DNA of 64,000 nt from Mesorhizobium sp. NZP2298 (GTDB lineage: Bacteria > Pseudomonadota > Alphaproteobacteria > Rhizobiales > Rhizobiaceae): NCBI RefSeq assembly GCF_013170825.1, contig NZ_CP033365.1:2244001-2308000 (forward strand). Reading direction: 5' to 3'. Under the pieces are notes generated by a model that saw nothing but the letters and a program-made list of their open reading frames with translations, was not told the DNA's origin and searched no databases. A program made the position numbers and the translations under genes. This document shows, one piece after another, positions 43,519 to 55,286 of the stretch; the first letter of the stretch is position 1, and each line of letters opens with the position of its first letter.

Positions 43519-45402
43519 TCACCCTAGGAACCGGCCGTGGGGGCGTCCTGTCGGGCGATCGAATTGGTCTTTGCCAGCCAGATCGTCTGCCATCCCGGTC
43601 TCGTGCTCGCCGATTGGTTGAGCGAACCGAACCAAAAGTCCTGTTGCGATCTGGCGGGACACCGCTTGTGAGAACAGATATCCTTGACCGAACTGGCAAC
43701 CGATCTCCGCCAGCAGACTGGCCTGAGCTTCGTTCTCGATGCCTTCAGCGATGACCCGGATGTCGAGCTTGCGTGCGATGCCAATCAAGCCCTCGACGAT
43801 GGCCAGGCTTGGATCTCCCTGGACAAGGCGATCAATGAAGGATTTGTCGATCTTGATGATATCGACCGGCACCGTCAGCAGATGCGTGAGCGAAGCGAAG
43901 CCAGTTCCGAAATCGTCGAGTGCGACGCGCAGGCCATGGGCGCGTAACACCTTGATCTCCCGAGCGACGATCGGATCGCGCTGGCCGAGATAGATCGACT
44001 CCGTGACCTCCAGAATGATGTGCTTTAAGGGAACGTTCTCGCGACCGAAGGCTGCTTCGAGACGTGCGTACAGCGTGCCACTATGAAAATCGGCTGAGGT
44101 GATGTTGATGCCGATATGCTGCAGCGGAATACCTTGATCCAGCCAGGAGCGCGCGTCCGCCGCGACGATCGCCATCATGCGTTCCGTCAGATGCGAGGCG
44201 ACGCTCGCATCGGAGGTCGCCTGATGAAATTCGGCGGCAGAGACGACCTCTCCGTCCGGCTTGCGAAGGCGGCAGAGCGCCTCCATGCCGACGATCGCGC
44301 GGCTGTCGAGCCGCAGGATCGGCTGATAGAACGCGTCGATCCGCCCTTCGCTCAATGCCGCGTCGACATCGCGGATCACCTCGATACGGGTCTTGATCGC
44401 GCTGCCGATTCCTGGCCAATAAAGCATGAAGCCGCCCGGCGAGGTTTCCTTGGCGTGGTAGAGTGCGAAGTCGGCATTTTGGCGCACGCTTTTCGCATCG
44501 CGGTCGTCAGCGGACAACACTGCACCGCCGATCGTTGCCCGCGGCACGATCACATGTCCGTCACAGTCGGCGGGCACAGCCAGGGCATCGAGAATATGAT
44601 GCGCCATACTCTCGATGCTGGCGAGCGCTTCTGCTCCCTGGAGGATCACGGCGAACTCGTCGCCGCCCATGCGAAAGACCCGGTCTGGCGCCACGCTTGC
44701 GGCGATACGGAACGCTACCACCTGCAACAGAGCGTCGCCGGCCGCGTGGCCGAAGGTGTCGTTGACGGCCTTGAGGTTGTCGAGGTCAACGACCAGAAAC
44801 GCCCAGGCGCCCGGTTCCGCGCTGGGCAAGCGCTCCAGAGCGACGTCAAGACTCGCCCGGTTCGGTAAGTCTGTCAGGGCATCGACATAGGCTTTGCGCT
44901 CGCGTTCGATCACCCGCTGGTGGCGCTCGAGCGCGATGGCGCACAGGGAGGTGGACGAGGCGACGACCTCCTTCTCGCGCGGGGTGGGGCCGCGCTTCTC
45001 TGGAAAATACAGGGCAAAGGTGCCGAGCACGGCGCCCTCCGCGTCGCAGATCGGGCTCGACCAGCAGGCCCTCAGGCCAAGCGCCAGGACGGGCTCCTTG
45101 AAGGCGATCCAGCGCGGGTCGGTCGCGATATCGGTCGCAGCGACGGCCTTTCCGAGATAGGCCGCAGAGCCACAGGAGCCCACCAGCGGGCCGATCATCA
45201 GACCTTCAAGCCGAGCCGTATATCCATCCGGGAAGCTGGAGCCTGGCAGGGGATGCAACAAGCCGTTACCGTCAACGCGCAGAACGGAGCACCAGACGCC
45301 CGGCAACAGTTTCTCGATCTGGTGGCAAAGTCGGTCCGTCGTCGCTTCGAGCGTTTCGCCCCTGGCGATCATTTCGAGGATGGTGTTCTGGAAATGCAGC
45401 AT
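43519..45402 (-). CDS. GAF-GGDEF-EAL cyclic-di-GMP protein
   Basis: 627-residue bifunctional signalling protein. An N-terminal GAF domain (LEATTDRLCHQIEKLLPGVW; GSCGSAAYLGKAVAATDI) is followed by GGDEF (RMGGDEFAVIL, intact) and EAL (GMEALCRLRKP; EVTESI; LDDFGTGFASL; KIDKSFI; IAEGIENEAQ, intact). It could both make and degrade cyclic-di-GMP, with GAF input deciding the direction. The ATG with a modest ribosome site was chosen; a TTG 75 bp upstream is in the AT-rich leader. It precedes the PAS-GGDEF gene in one probable operon. Confidence 0.87.
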   Translation of the reverse strand: MLHFQNTILEMIARGETLEATTDRLCHQIEKLLPGVWCSVLRVDGNGLLHPLPGSSFPDGYTARLEGLMIGPLVGSCGSAAYLGKAVAATDIATDPRWIAFKEPVLALGLRACWSSPICDAEGAVLGTFALYFPEKRGPTPREKEVVASSTSLCAIALERHQRVIERERKAYVDALTDLPNRASLDVALERLPSAEPGAWAFLVVDLDNLKAVNDTFGHAAGDALLQVVAFRIAASVAPDRVFRMGGDEFAVILQGAEALASIESMAHHILDALAVPADCDGHVIVPRATIGGAVLSADDRDAKSVRQNADFALYHAKETSPGGFMLYWPGIGSAIKTRIEVIRDVDAALSEGRIDAFYQPILRLDSRAIVGMEALCRLRKPDGEVVSAAEFHQATSDASVASHLTERMMAIVAADARSWLDQGIPLQHIGINITSADFHSGTLYARLEAAFGRENVPLKHIILEVTESIYLGQRDPIVAREIKVLRAHGLRVALDDFGTGFASLTHLLTVPVDIIKIDKSFIDRLVQGDPSLAIVEGLIGIARKLDIRVIAEGIENEAQASLLAEIGCQFGQGYLFSQAVSRQIATGLLVRFAQPIGEHETGMADDLAGKDQFDRPTGRPHGRFLG

Positions 45403-46245
45403 GTTACCCGCCGATCCTCGATTGCGGAAACTTTCCAATCCGGCTCGTTTCCGGATGAGATAATTATCAGGGTACAACGTGAATAATATTATAATTTGAG
45501 CTAATTATTTTTAATATTAATTTTCCGTCATGAAAAAATTGTCAAGAATAACCGAAATTACGGATTTCGTCTTCAGCAAGATGGATCGTGTTGATCGACT
45601 GCCCAACGTTACGTTCTCCGGCAACAATTGTAACAAAAACCGTATGCAGATAGGTGCAACGGGCTCGAGAGCTCCACGTTATGATGGCAAATTGCTTCGA
45701 AGCGGCGTTCGATTCTAATGCAAAAATATCTGCCTTCGTTATCGGATTGTCATCCTATCCACACAAAGGATTCAGCATTGATACGCCGGCACTATCATTG
45801 TCGCTAGGCGTATTCAAATGACTTTTACGCCAGATCACGATTGCAATTCTGGAAAACTTTATCGGCGTGCTTATGCCAATCGTCAGTTGGGTCAGTGGCG
45901 TCGCCGCAAGATCGACATAGAGACCACTTTGTTCTTCCCTTCGTATCCATCTCTAAGCGCCATGAGGCACAGAGTCGCCGGGATCCCGAAGACAATCGTT
46001 CCAATAAAGACCTGAAGCATGACCGTGTGTCCTGTTGACCAGATATCCAAGTCTGCGAACTTGGCTCCGTTCAACGGTAGAGACATTGCGCCGGATCAAA
46101 ATGTGGAAGAGTTTTTCTCGCAATTTCTGCCGATGGCCCTCGTCTTCGAAGGAACACGAATGAGGCCGTGGCCGATGCAAAGCGTTGCTGGCGCTGATGA
46201 TCCCGTCAAATCACGCCACCAAGCGCGTCGCGCGGACGATATGCC
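45403..46245. other. AT-rich intergenic region
   Basis: About 840 bp, with a stretch near 45480-45540 very rich in A and T. It should contain the promoter of the GGDEF-EAL gene. Short frames exist: one of 62 codons from 45530 without a ribosome site, and a minus-strand one near 46020 that would encode a single-helix peptide (MLQVFIGTIVFGIPATLCLM). None is well supported. Confidence 0.4.
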
Positions 46246-47337
46246 TTAGCTCAGTACGGCAGCCACGGGACGGCGGGGCGAGAAGGGTAGTTGGGGCCCG
46301 TAGCCGAAGCGGATGACGATGTCGGGCCGCCGTCCGTTCTCGCCGACGAGAGCTGCCAGATCTGGTCGGAGCCGTGCAACCTCGACCGGCTGGTTGATGA
46401 AGGCATGCTTGAGCCCAAGACTGGTTGCCGTAAGCAACAAACGCTGGCAGGCGCGCCCGATCGCGATCCAGTGGGCTTGGTCCGCGCGGTCGGCGAGAAG
46501 GATGGCGATCCCTGGGGAGGAGTCGATCTGGCGTGCATATTTGTCGTTCTCGCTCGCGGCCCTGAAGAACAGGTCGAAAGCGATGTGGCCGAGAGGGTCC
46601 GGCAGCACGGGATTCTCGCTGGCCGCCGAGAATAACCCATCGCCGGTCATCATGGCACTGCGTGGATTGAAGCGAAGCCATTGCCTCAGTTCGGTCATGA
46701 AGGCTGGATCGGCCATCTGCGCGCTGTTGCCGGCGACGACCAGATCCCGCACCCGGTCGATCTGCGCACGATCGGTAAGAAAAACGACGCGAACGCCTGG
46801 CGTCTCGGCGGCCTGTCGGAGCTTTTCGATATCGGTGATCGCCACTGGACGTCCATCATAAGTCGCGCGCGTGGATTGGCGCATGGGGATGGCCGCAAGC
46901 AGCGGGTCAGGACGGACCGCGCCCTTGCCGAATGAATAACGCGGATACCCACGATCGGGGTCGATTTGCAGTTCCCCGGGCAGGCCTGCCGCCGTCGCCG
47001 CTATCAGCAGGTTCTCGGCGGCGCAGCCGAGGCTGACGAAAAGATGATGATCGTCCGGATCGACCGCATGCGTTGCGCGCGAGAAGTCGGGCTGGATGTC
47101 GATGGAACTCTCTTCGACATGAAAGCGCCAGGGCTGGGTATTGTGGCTGTTGGCAGCGAGTGTTGCATAGCGGATGACGTCTGCCATTTTCGGTTCGGCC
47201 GGAACCGGCATGCGAAGGCGGGCAGAATAGCCATCATAGTCGGCCATCGATCCGGCGGCTGAGCGCCAGCCCGCGGCTCCCGCCCCGACCATAAGCAGCG
47301 CGCCCCCCGCGCCCATGAGCATGTTCCGCCTGTTCAT
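46246..47337 (-). CDS. Acg-family nitroreductase-like FMN protein
   Basis: 363-residue protein with a Tat-like signal (MNRRNMLMGAGGALLMVGAG) and two nitroreductase-like halves (AANSHNTQPWRFHVEESSID; RQSTRATYDGRPVAITD; AILLADRADQAHWIAIGRAC). The layout resembles Acg proteins, dormancy/hypoxia-linked FMN-binding proteins without proven catalysis. A strong ribosome site (GGAGG) precedes the ATG. Placed next to phosphoketolase and host-attachment genes, it belongs to the low-oxygen/stress region. Confidence 0.8.
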   Translation of the reverse strand: MNRRNMLMGAGGALLMVGAGAAGWRSAAGSMADYDGYSARLRMPVPAEPKMADVIRYATLAANSHNTQPWRFHVEESSIDIQPDFSRATHAVDPDDHHLFVSLGCAAENLLIAATAAGLPGELQIDPDRGYPRYSFGKGAVRPDPLLAAIPMRQSTRATYDGRPVAITDIEKLRQAAETPGVRVVFLTDRAQIDRVRDLVVAGNSAQMADPAFMTELRQWLRFNPRSAMMTGDGLFSAASENPVLPDPLGHIAFDLFFRAASENDKYARQIDSSPGIAILLADRADQAHWIAIGRACQRLLLTATSLGLKHAFINQPVEVARLRPDLAALVGENGRRPDIVIRFGYGPQLPFSPRRPVAAVLS

Positions 47338-47570
47338 CCCGACCTCCCTTCCGCACCAATATAGACTGGCCGACCGCCATGCGTTTGACCGAGGCCAGCG
47401 AGTGATGATTCACGAATGCTGTATGGCGGCCCGGTTGGTTGTGGGTCAGCGGCACTGGAAATCACGTGGTCTGTCCCGGACGAATTTCGCAACTTGCCGA
47501 GAAGAACCACGATGGAGCGGAGAAACAGTGGCCAGATCCAGCACGCTGACTCCTCCACCCTTCGCGGCAG

Positions 47571-47975
47571 TCACGATTCGGCAATGGCGGCTTCAATCGC
47601 CTCCCTTGAATGCTCCACCAAGTCCTTGGCAATTTGTCCCACCAGCTTCGCTTCCAGCACGCTGTGGAAATGCTGGCGCAATTCTCCAAGTGTGCGCGGA
47701 TCGGCGATGATCGCAAGTGCCCCGATCTTCCCCGCAAGCGCCTCTCGGTTCAGATAGGCTGCCGCTGCCGCGACAAAATTGTCTTCCTCGAGACGAGAGC
47801 TGTCCGGATTGGCGGAACTGCTGCGATGCCGTCCGCCGGACCCTGTATTTTCCGGGTCGAGATCGAGCTCAGGAAGGTCGATCAGGGTGACGTGCGGTTC
47901 GTGGCCGTGGTTGCGGAAAAGCCGCATCCTTTTACCGTCTATGACCGCGACGAATGCCCCATTTGGCAGGATCAT
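47571..47975 (-). CDS. Host attachment (BaeRF-like) family protein
   Basis: 134-residue protein of the group named 'required for attachment to host cells' (FVAVIDGKRMRLFRNHG; LVEHSREAIEAAI). The fold is related to archaeal release-factor domains; cellular role is uncertain. Ribosome site GGGAGAAAAAG. It follows phosphoketolase by 48 bp and is probably co-transcribed. Confidence 0.75.
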   Translation of the reverse strand: MILPNGAFVAVIDGKRMRLFRNHGHEPHVTLIDLPELDLDPENTGSGGRHRSSSANPDSSRLEEDNFVAAAAAYLNREALAGKIGALAIIADPRTLGELRQHFHSVLEAKLVGQIAKDLVEHSREAIEAAIAES

Positions 47976-48023
47976 CTTTTTCTCCCTTCGTTAGAACTCA
48001 GTTCCGTCGAGCAGCAAACCCGC

Positions 48024-50411
48024 TCATTCTCTTCCCGGCCAGCGCCATCCCGCCACCTCGGGCATGTCCGCGCCGTGTTCACGGATATACTGGTTGTGCT
48101 CGATGAGTTTGTCGCGCATGGCCTGCTTGACATAGGCGGCGATCGGCCCGAGCCGTGGCACGCGATCGATCACGTCGGCGACCAGATGGAAACGGTCGAG
48201 ATCGTTGCGCACGACCATGTCGAAGGGGGTGGTGGTGGAGCCCTCTTCCTTGAAGCCGCGGACGTGCATGTTGTCGTGGTTTGTGCGCTTGTAGGCGAGC
48301 CGGTGGATAAGCCAAGGATAGCCGTGATAGGCAAAGATCACCGGTTTGTCCTTCGTGAATAGCTCATCGAAATCGGCGTCGGACAGGCCGTGCGGATGCT
48401 CGGTCTTGGGCTGCAGTGTCATCAGGTCCACAATGTTGATGACGCGGACCTTCAGGTCGGGGAGGTGTTGGCGCAGCAGATCGACGGCGGCCAGCGTCTC
48501 CAGCGTCGGCACGTCGCCACAACAGGCCATGACCACTTCGGGCTCGCCGCCGCGGTCGTTGCTCGCCCATTCCCAGATGCCGATGCCGGCCGAGCAATGC
48601 TTGATCGCCTCGTCCATAATCAGCCATTGCGGCTGCGGCTGCTTGCCGGCGACGATGACGTTGACGCGGTTCCAACTCCTTAGGCAATGGTCGGTGACAT
48701 AGAGCAGCGTGTTGGCGTCCGGAGGGAAGTAGACGCGTACGATGTCGGCCTTCTTGTTCGCGACATGGTCGACGAAGCCGGGGTCCTGATGGCTGAAGCC
48801 ATTATGGTCCTGCCGCCAGACATGCGAGGTCAGCAGGTAATTCAACGAAGCGATCGGGCGGCGCCAGGCGACCTCCTTCGAGGTCTTCAACCACTTGGCG
48901 TGCTGATTGAACATAGAATCCACGATGTGGATGAAGGCTTCATAGCATGAGAAGAAGCCATGCCGACCGGTGAGCAGATAGCCTTCCAGCCAGCCCTGAC
49001 AGGTATGTTCCGAAAGGATTTCCATCACGCGTCCTTCCGGCGACAAATGATCATCGTAGGAAAGCGTCTCGGCATCCCAGGCCCGGTCGGTCACCTCGAA
49101 AAGGTCCTGCAACCGGTTGGAGGCGGTCTCGTCCGGGCCGAAGACGCGGAAGTTGCGGGTCGAGGCATTGTTGTGCATCACGTCCCGCAGGAAGCCGCCG
49201 GTAATCTTCGTGGACTCCGCATCCGTGTCGCCCGGACTGTGGACCGTCACGGCATAGTCCCTGAAGTCCGGCATCCTGAGCGGTCGCATCAGAGCCCCGC
49301 CATTGGCGTGCGGATTGGCGCTCATGCGCTTGTCGCCCGCTGGCGCCAGTGCAGCGACCTCCGGTTTCAACCGGCCTGTCTCGTCGAATAGTTCCTCCGG
49401 CTTGTAGCTGCGCAGCCATTCCTCAAGCAGCCCCAGATGCTCCGGCTTCTCCATGGTGAACGGCACTTGGTGAGAGCGCCAGAACCCTTCCGCTTTCAGC
49501 CCGTCGACAGTCTTCGGCCCGGTCCAGCCCTTCGGCGATTTTAAGACGATCATCGGCCAGATCGGACGCTCGACGCTACCGCCGGTGCGCGCCTTCTCCT
49601 GGATGGCGCCAATTTCGGCGAAGGCATCGTCGAGCGCGGCCGCCATCTTCTGGTGCATCATCTCAGGTTCGTCGCCCTCGACAAGGATCGGACGATAGCC
49701 GTAGCCGACAAGCAGCGACCGCAGTTCCTCCCAGCCGATGCGGGCGAGCACGGTCGGATTGGCTATCTTATAGCCGTTCAGGTGCAGGATCGGCAGGACG
49801 GCGCCGTCGGTTTTCGGATTGAGAAACTTGTTGCCATGCCAAGAGGTGGCGAGAGGCCCGGTCTCGGCTTCGCCATCACCGATCACGCAAGCGGCGACCA
49901 GATCGGGATTGTCGAAGACCGCGCCGTAGGCGTGGCTGAGCGAATAGCCCAGTTCGCCGCCCTCATGGATGGAGCCAGGCGTCTCCGGGGCACAATGACT
50001 TGGGATGCCACCGGGAAAGGAGAACTGGCGGAAAAGACGGCAAATCCCGGCCTCGTCCTGCGAGACATCGGGATAGAGCTCGCTGTAGGTTCCCTCGAGC
50101 CAGGTCGACGCGACCACGCCCGGAGCACCATGACCCGGACCGGCGATGAAAAGAACGTTCGCATCCCGCTCGCGGATGATGCGGTTGAGATGGACATAGA
50201 GGAAATTGAGGCCGGGCGTGGTGCCCCAATGGCCAAGCAGCCGCGGCTTGACATGTTCCATCGTCAGCGGCTCGCGCAGGAGCGGGTTGGCCAGGAGGTA
50301 GACCTGGCCAACCGACAGGTAGTTGGCCGCGCGCCACCATGCATTGATCAGACCAATCTCGTCGGGTGCAAGCGGGGCTGCCTCGTTGGACGTTGGATTG
50401 CTCTCTTGCAT
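48024..50411 (-). CDS. xfp: Phosphoketolase
   Basis: 795-residue thiamine-diphosphate enzyme splitting xylulose-5-phosphate or fructose-6-phosphate to acetyl phosphate and an aldose phosphate. Signature blocks include the N-terminal [40 protein letters not shown], the ThDP-binding [20 protein letters not shown] and the later [20 protein letters not shown]. Length is normal. Together with acetate kinase, transcribed divergently 193 bp away, it yields ATP from sugar phosphates without oxygen. A FixK/FNR-type box lies in that interval. Confidence 0.93.
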   Translation of the reverse strand: MQESNPTSNEAAPLAPDEIGLINAWWRAANYLSVGQVYLLANPLLREPLTMEHVKPRLLGHWGTTPGLNFLYVHLNRIIRERDANVLFIAGPGHGAPGVVASTWLEGTYSELYPDVSQDEAGICRLFRQFSFPGGIPSHCAPETPGSIHEGGELGYSLSHAYGAVFDNPDLVAACVIGDGEAETGPLATSWHGNKFLNPKTDGAVLPILHLNGYKIANPTVLARIGWEELRSLLVGYGYRPILVEGDEPEMMHQKMAAALDDAFAEIGAIQEKARTGGSVERPIWPMIVLKSPKGWTGPKTVDGLKAEGFWRSHQVPFTMEKPEHLGLLEEWLRSYKPEELFDETGRLKPEVAALAPAGDKRMSANPHANGGALMRPLRMPDFRDYAVTVHSPGDTDAESTKITGGFLRDVMHNNASTRNFRVFGPDETASNRLQDLFEVTDRAWDAETLSYDDHLSPEGRVMEILSEHTCQGWLEGYLLTGRHGFFSCYEAFIHIVDSMFNQHAKWLKTSKEVAWRRPIASLNYLLTSHVWRQDHNGFSHQDPGFVDHVANKKADIVRVYFPPDANTLLYVTDHCLRSWNRVNVIVAGKQPQPQWLIMDEAIKHCSAGIGIWEWASNDRGGEPEVVMACCGDVPTLETLAAVDLLRQHLPDLKVRVINIVDLMTLQPKTEHPHGLSDADFDELFTKDKPVIFAYHGYPWLIHRLAYKRTNHDNMHVRGFKEEGSTTTPFDMVVRNDLDRFHLVADVIDRVPRLGPIAAYVKQAMRDKLIEHNQYIREHGADMPEVAGWRWPGRE

Positions 50412-50541
50412 TTGTCATTCGCCTTCCTTGTTGAAGCACCGCAGGGCAAGTTGCGGAGCGAGCCATGACGGACCGCCCGGAGAACGCAGCCCTGTAGGGC
50501 ACATCGGCCCTCAAAATGATACAGCTCCGATATGATTGCCT

Positions 50542-50555
50542 TGATGCGGATCAAG
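50542..50555. promoter_or_regulatory. FixK/FNR-type box before ackA
   Basis: TTGATGCGGATCAA is a perfect TTGAT-N4-ATCAA anaerobox lying 50 bp before the acetate kinase ATG and 130 bp before the divergent phosphoketolase start. It probably activates one or both under low oxygen. Confidence 0.65.
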
Positions 50556-50604
50556 GTCCACCGTCCTGAGACGGGCAGGGTGAGGGGCTAGGAGGTTTTT
50601 GGTA

Positions 50605-51789
50605 ATGGCGGACACGATCCTGACTCTCAATGCCGGGTCCTCCAGCCTCAAGTTCGCGCTGTTCAAGACCGGCACAGATCGGTTCGACCTTGCTGTACGC
50701 GGCGAGATCGAGGAGATCGCTGCCGATCCGCATTTCGTGGCGCGTGATGCTAACGGAGTTGTTCTTGTCGATCAGCGCTGGCCGGACGCCGCAGGGAATT
50801 TCCGAATGCTCTTCGGAAACATGATCGATTGGATCGACGCCCATGTCGGCGAGGAGCGGCTGATCGCTGTGGGTCACCGGGTGGTGCATGGTGGTCCAAA
50901 CCACGCCCGGCCGGAACGGGTGACGCCCGAACTTCTTGCCGCGCTCGACCTGCTGACGCCGCTAGCCCCGCTCCACGAGCCACAGAATGTCGCGCCAATC
51001 CGGGCGATCGCGACCGCACGGCAAAAGCTTCCGCAGGTCGTGTGCTTCGACACTGCCTTCCACAACACGATGCCGCTCGTCGCCAGCCGCTTCGCGCTGC
51101 CACGCGAATACGAGACCATGGGTGTTCGCCGCTACGGCTTCCATGGCCTGTCTTACGAATACATTGCCGGCCGTCTACATGAGATCGCGCCCAAGCTGGC
51201 CAGAGGCCGCGTGATCGTCGCCCATCTCGGTAATGGCGCAAGCCTGTGCGCGCTCAGCGGCGGAAAAAGCATCGACACGACCATGGCCTTCAGCACGCTG
51301 GACGGGCTGATGATGGGCACGCGCCCCGGCAATCTTGATCCGGGCGTGATCCTGTATCTATTGCAGGAACGCGGCATGACCGCGAAACAGGTGGAGGACC
51401 TTCTGTACAAGCACTCCGGCCTGCTCGGCGTGTCGGGTGGCATCTCCAGCGACATGCGCGCACTCCTTGGCAGCACCGATCAGCGCGCCGCCGAAGCCGT
51501 CGAGCTTTTCGCTTACCGCATCGCGCGGGAGGCCGGCGCTATGGCAAGCTCACTCGGCGGGGTGGACGGCATCGTCTTCACCGCCGGCATAGGCGAACAC
51601 GCACCGCAGGTCCGCGCCGCCATTTGTTTAAGGCTCGCATGGCTTGGCGCCGTACTCGATCACACAGCCAACGAGCGCGGCGATGCGGTGATTAGCGCGC
51701 CGGAAAGCCGTATCGAAATCCGCGTTGTTGCGACCGACGAAGAAAAAATGATCGCTCAACTCACCTTGGCAGCACTTCGCTCCACATGA
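50605..51789 (+). CDS. ackA: Acetate kinase
   Basis: 394-residue ASKHA-fold kinase converting acetyl phosphate and ADP to acetate and ATP. Motifs are LTLNAGSSSLKFALF (phosphate-binding start), GHRVVHGGPNH, VCFDTAFHNTMP, HLGNGASLCAL and GIGEHAPQVRA. The ATG has GGAGG nine bases upstream. It works directly downstream of phosphoketolase. Confidence 0.93.
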   Translation: MADTILTLNAGSSSLKFALFKTGTDRFDLAVRGEIEEIAADPHFVARDANGVVLVDQRWPDAAGNFRMLFGNMIDWIDAHVGEERLIAVGHRVVHGGPNHARPERVTPELLAALDLLTPLAPLHEPQNVAPIRAIATARQKLPQVVCFDTAFHNTMPLVASRFALPREYETMGVRRYGFHGLSYEYIAGRLHEIAPKLARGRVIVAHLGNGASLCALSGGKSIDTTMAFSTLDGLMMGTRPGNLDPGVILYLLQERGMTAKQVEDLLYKHSGLLGVSGGISSDMRALLGSTDQRAAEAVELFAYRIAREAGAMASSLGGVDGIVFTAGIGEHAPQVRAAICLRLAWLGAVLDHTANERGDAVISAPESRIEIRVVATDEEKMIAQLTLAALRST

Positions 51790-52586
51790 TCGCTAATCCT
51801 CACGTTCCGGCCGGTGTTTGACGGGGAGGGCTTTGAACGGGAGCTCGTTTTGCCATGTCAACCGAACGAAATATTGATCGAGCACCACGTCACTTGGCTG
51901 CGGGGATTTGGAGGTGGAGCAGATTTCTATTGCCTTTCAGCGAGCGAATCGGCTCGTTCGAGGCACTACGACTCGTCGATAGAGGAGTAATCTTCTCCGC
52001 CGCGCGGCTTCCATTCTGAATCGCCAAAAGGGGCGAATGGTCTGGCGGAATGCGGTATTTGCGTTTGACTTCGACGATGAAAGATTGTGCGGGAGTTTTC
52101 ATGGGAGCCTCGATAGTGATTCAGGCGCCGCAGGCGCTGGCCCGGCCAATGGAGCACTACATAACCCTGGCGAAATTGATCTTGCTCAAAACGCATGCAG
52201 ACGAGGCCGGAAGCGTCGTTCAGAAGCGCTTCACCCTCGAGAATGTGCATCAGCCGTTTCGGGATCGGCACCTTCGCGGCGAACTGCTTAGGTTGAACCA
52301 CATGAAACGCCGCATTTCCACCTGTGCCGGCGTAGTTTTGTGAGCTGATCGGCGCGGGCACAGCAGCAGGATTTTGCAGCGCGACGCCGCTTTTGACGAA
52401 TCGGTTGCAACAAAACGGTTTGCCCTGAGATGAAGGGTCGAACTCGGAGCCAGGGCTAGGTCGACCTGATCAAATTGGCATCGAGGAGCCGTCACCATTG
52501 CGGGAAATCACACTTGATACGTCGGTTGTTCGCGGCACCTGTCGGCCCCTTTGGCGCAGCCATGGACAGCCTGTATCTGCCGTACC
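51790..52586. other. Gene-poor interval with an antiporter remnant
   Basis: About 800 bp with no intact gene. It contains a fragment of a Na+/H+ antiporter (52182-52301) and a minus-strand frame from 52102 (MKTPAQSFIVEVKRKYR) with a plausible ribosome site but no recognised family. Confidence 0.5.
52182..52301 (-). pseudogene. Na+/H+ antiporter (CPA1) fragment
   Basis: About 40 codons include KVPIPKRLMHILEGEALLND then ASGLVCMRF, a highly conserved stretch of CPA1-type Na+/H+ antiporters. Membrane segments on both sides are absent, so this is a remnant of a deleted gene. Confidence 0.6.
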
Positions 52587-54116
<1,530 letters not shown>

Positions 54117-54491
54117 TTATTTGGTTTCATTCGTTATGCTTTTGCGAGCCGTGACTGTCCAAACGGTTGCCCGACCGATTGATGCTCCTTTCGCTCCAAT
54201 GAACAACACCCGTCAGTCCCCAAGGATAGGAAGACCGATACTGTTTCGAGTGACGTCGCCTTGTTCCAAGTCAAGGCAGACCCATTGAAGGGCATTTTTC
54301 GGCGGTGGTGGGATAGTGTTTTCAGGGCGCAGTTGACGGCGCTGTCCCGCGCTATCATCGAGAATGTCAGCTCCAGCTTCCTTCGTTTGTTCATCGGGTT
54401 GATCTACAAGGGTGGCGTCAACGGTGGCCATGCAAGTCGATACGTCTGGGCTTGACCAATTTCAGAGCGCCAACAAAGTTGCGGTGGAGGA

Positions 54492-54980
54492 ATGGATAGC
54501 GGCCGGATGGCCATGAGCGACGAGGCGAGATGCTTCGCAAGAATGCCCATGACCTCAGGAGACTGTCGCCGGACCGAAGCTACTCGGCGGGGAGATATCG
54601 GGCATGAGCCCGGCGCCGACTGCCTCGAACCCGAGGAATTCCGGGCGTGTCACGGAGCTGACCACTTCTCGGGCGACCCGCAGGCAACGCTGTTCCTGTG
54701 CGGCGCCTACCGTCTCTCGGGAGACGTTGGCAGCGGCCTGCTCAATGCGCTGCCCCAGGTCATGCCGCTCTCGCTGCCGATCGGCGATCCCTTGCGCGAC
54801 GTGGCACGTACATGCGGAACCAACCAATACCCATTGGCGGGCCAAAGCATGCACAATGGACGGCCCTTGCAGGCGCTGGCGGCCGCAAGCTCGCAAGCAG
54901 AACGCTGCAAATTGCTCACCGAGAATCGAACACCTTCGCGTTTGGGTGAACTTTTCCCAGGTTTCATCAGGCGCGGATAG
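54492..54980 (+). pseudogene. Possible AraC-family regulator remnant (cupin domain piece)
   Basis: The open frame contains ATLFLCGAYRLSGDVGSGLL then NALPQVMPLSLPIGDP, resembling the N-terminal cupin region of AraC-family regulators. The rest is degenerate and the helix-turn-helix half is absent. A start with GGTGGAGG upstream exists, so a short product cannot be excluded. Confidence 0.35.
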
Positions 54981-55219
54981 ATGCGCGCCGGGATTACGAC
55001 AAGAACTGGTGATGGCCGCCACACCAGGCGATCAGTTCCAAGCCCATGCCTGCCGGCGCCGCCCGTCAACATCACTGCACAACGCGTCGAGCTGATATCG
55101 TCATCGTCCAATACTTCCTTGATCCTGCTCAATGCCGCTTCGCATTGCGCCATGGTTAAAACGGATTGCAGTATCTGATGACCATCGTCATCGGACCGAC
55201 AGAAAATAGGATGGCGCCA

Positions 55220-55233
55220 TTGATGCAGGTCAT
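55220..55233. promoter_or_regulatory. Near-consensus FixK/FNR-type box
   Basis: TTGATGCAGGTCAT differs from TTGA-N6-TCAA at one base and lies 54 bp before the ferric-reductase-like start, similar to the spacing at ackA and arcD. Confidence 0.4.
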
Positions 55234-55286
55234 GGCGGTGTTCCGCTCTTCGAGTATGAGCAAGCCGGATACGGAATGAGGCGATC

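Noticed and set aside
45530..45718. 62-codon frame starting MKKLSRITEITDF in AT-rich DNA.
   Set aside because: No ribosome site, no hydrophobic or domain pattern.
54213..54455. Overlapping frames of 64-72 codons on both strands in the gap after the CoA-transferase.
   Set aside because: No supporting start signal or similarity; neither strand preferred.
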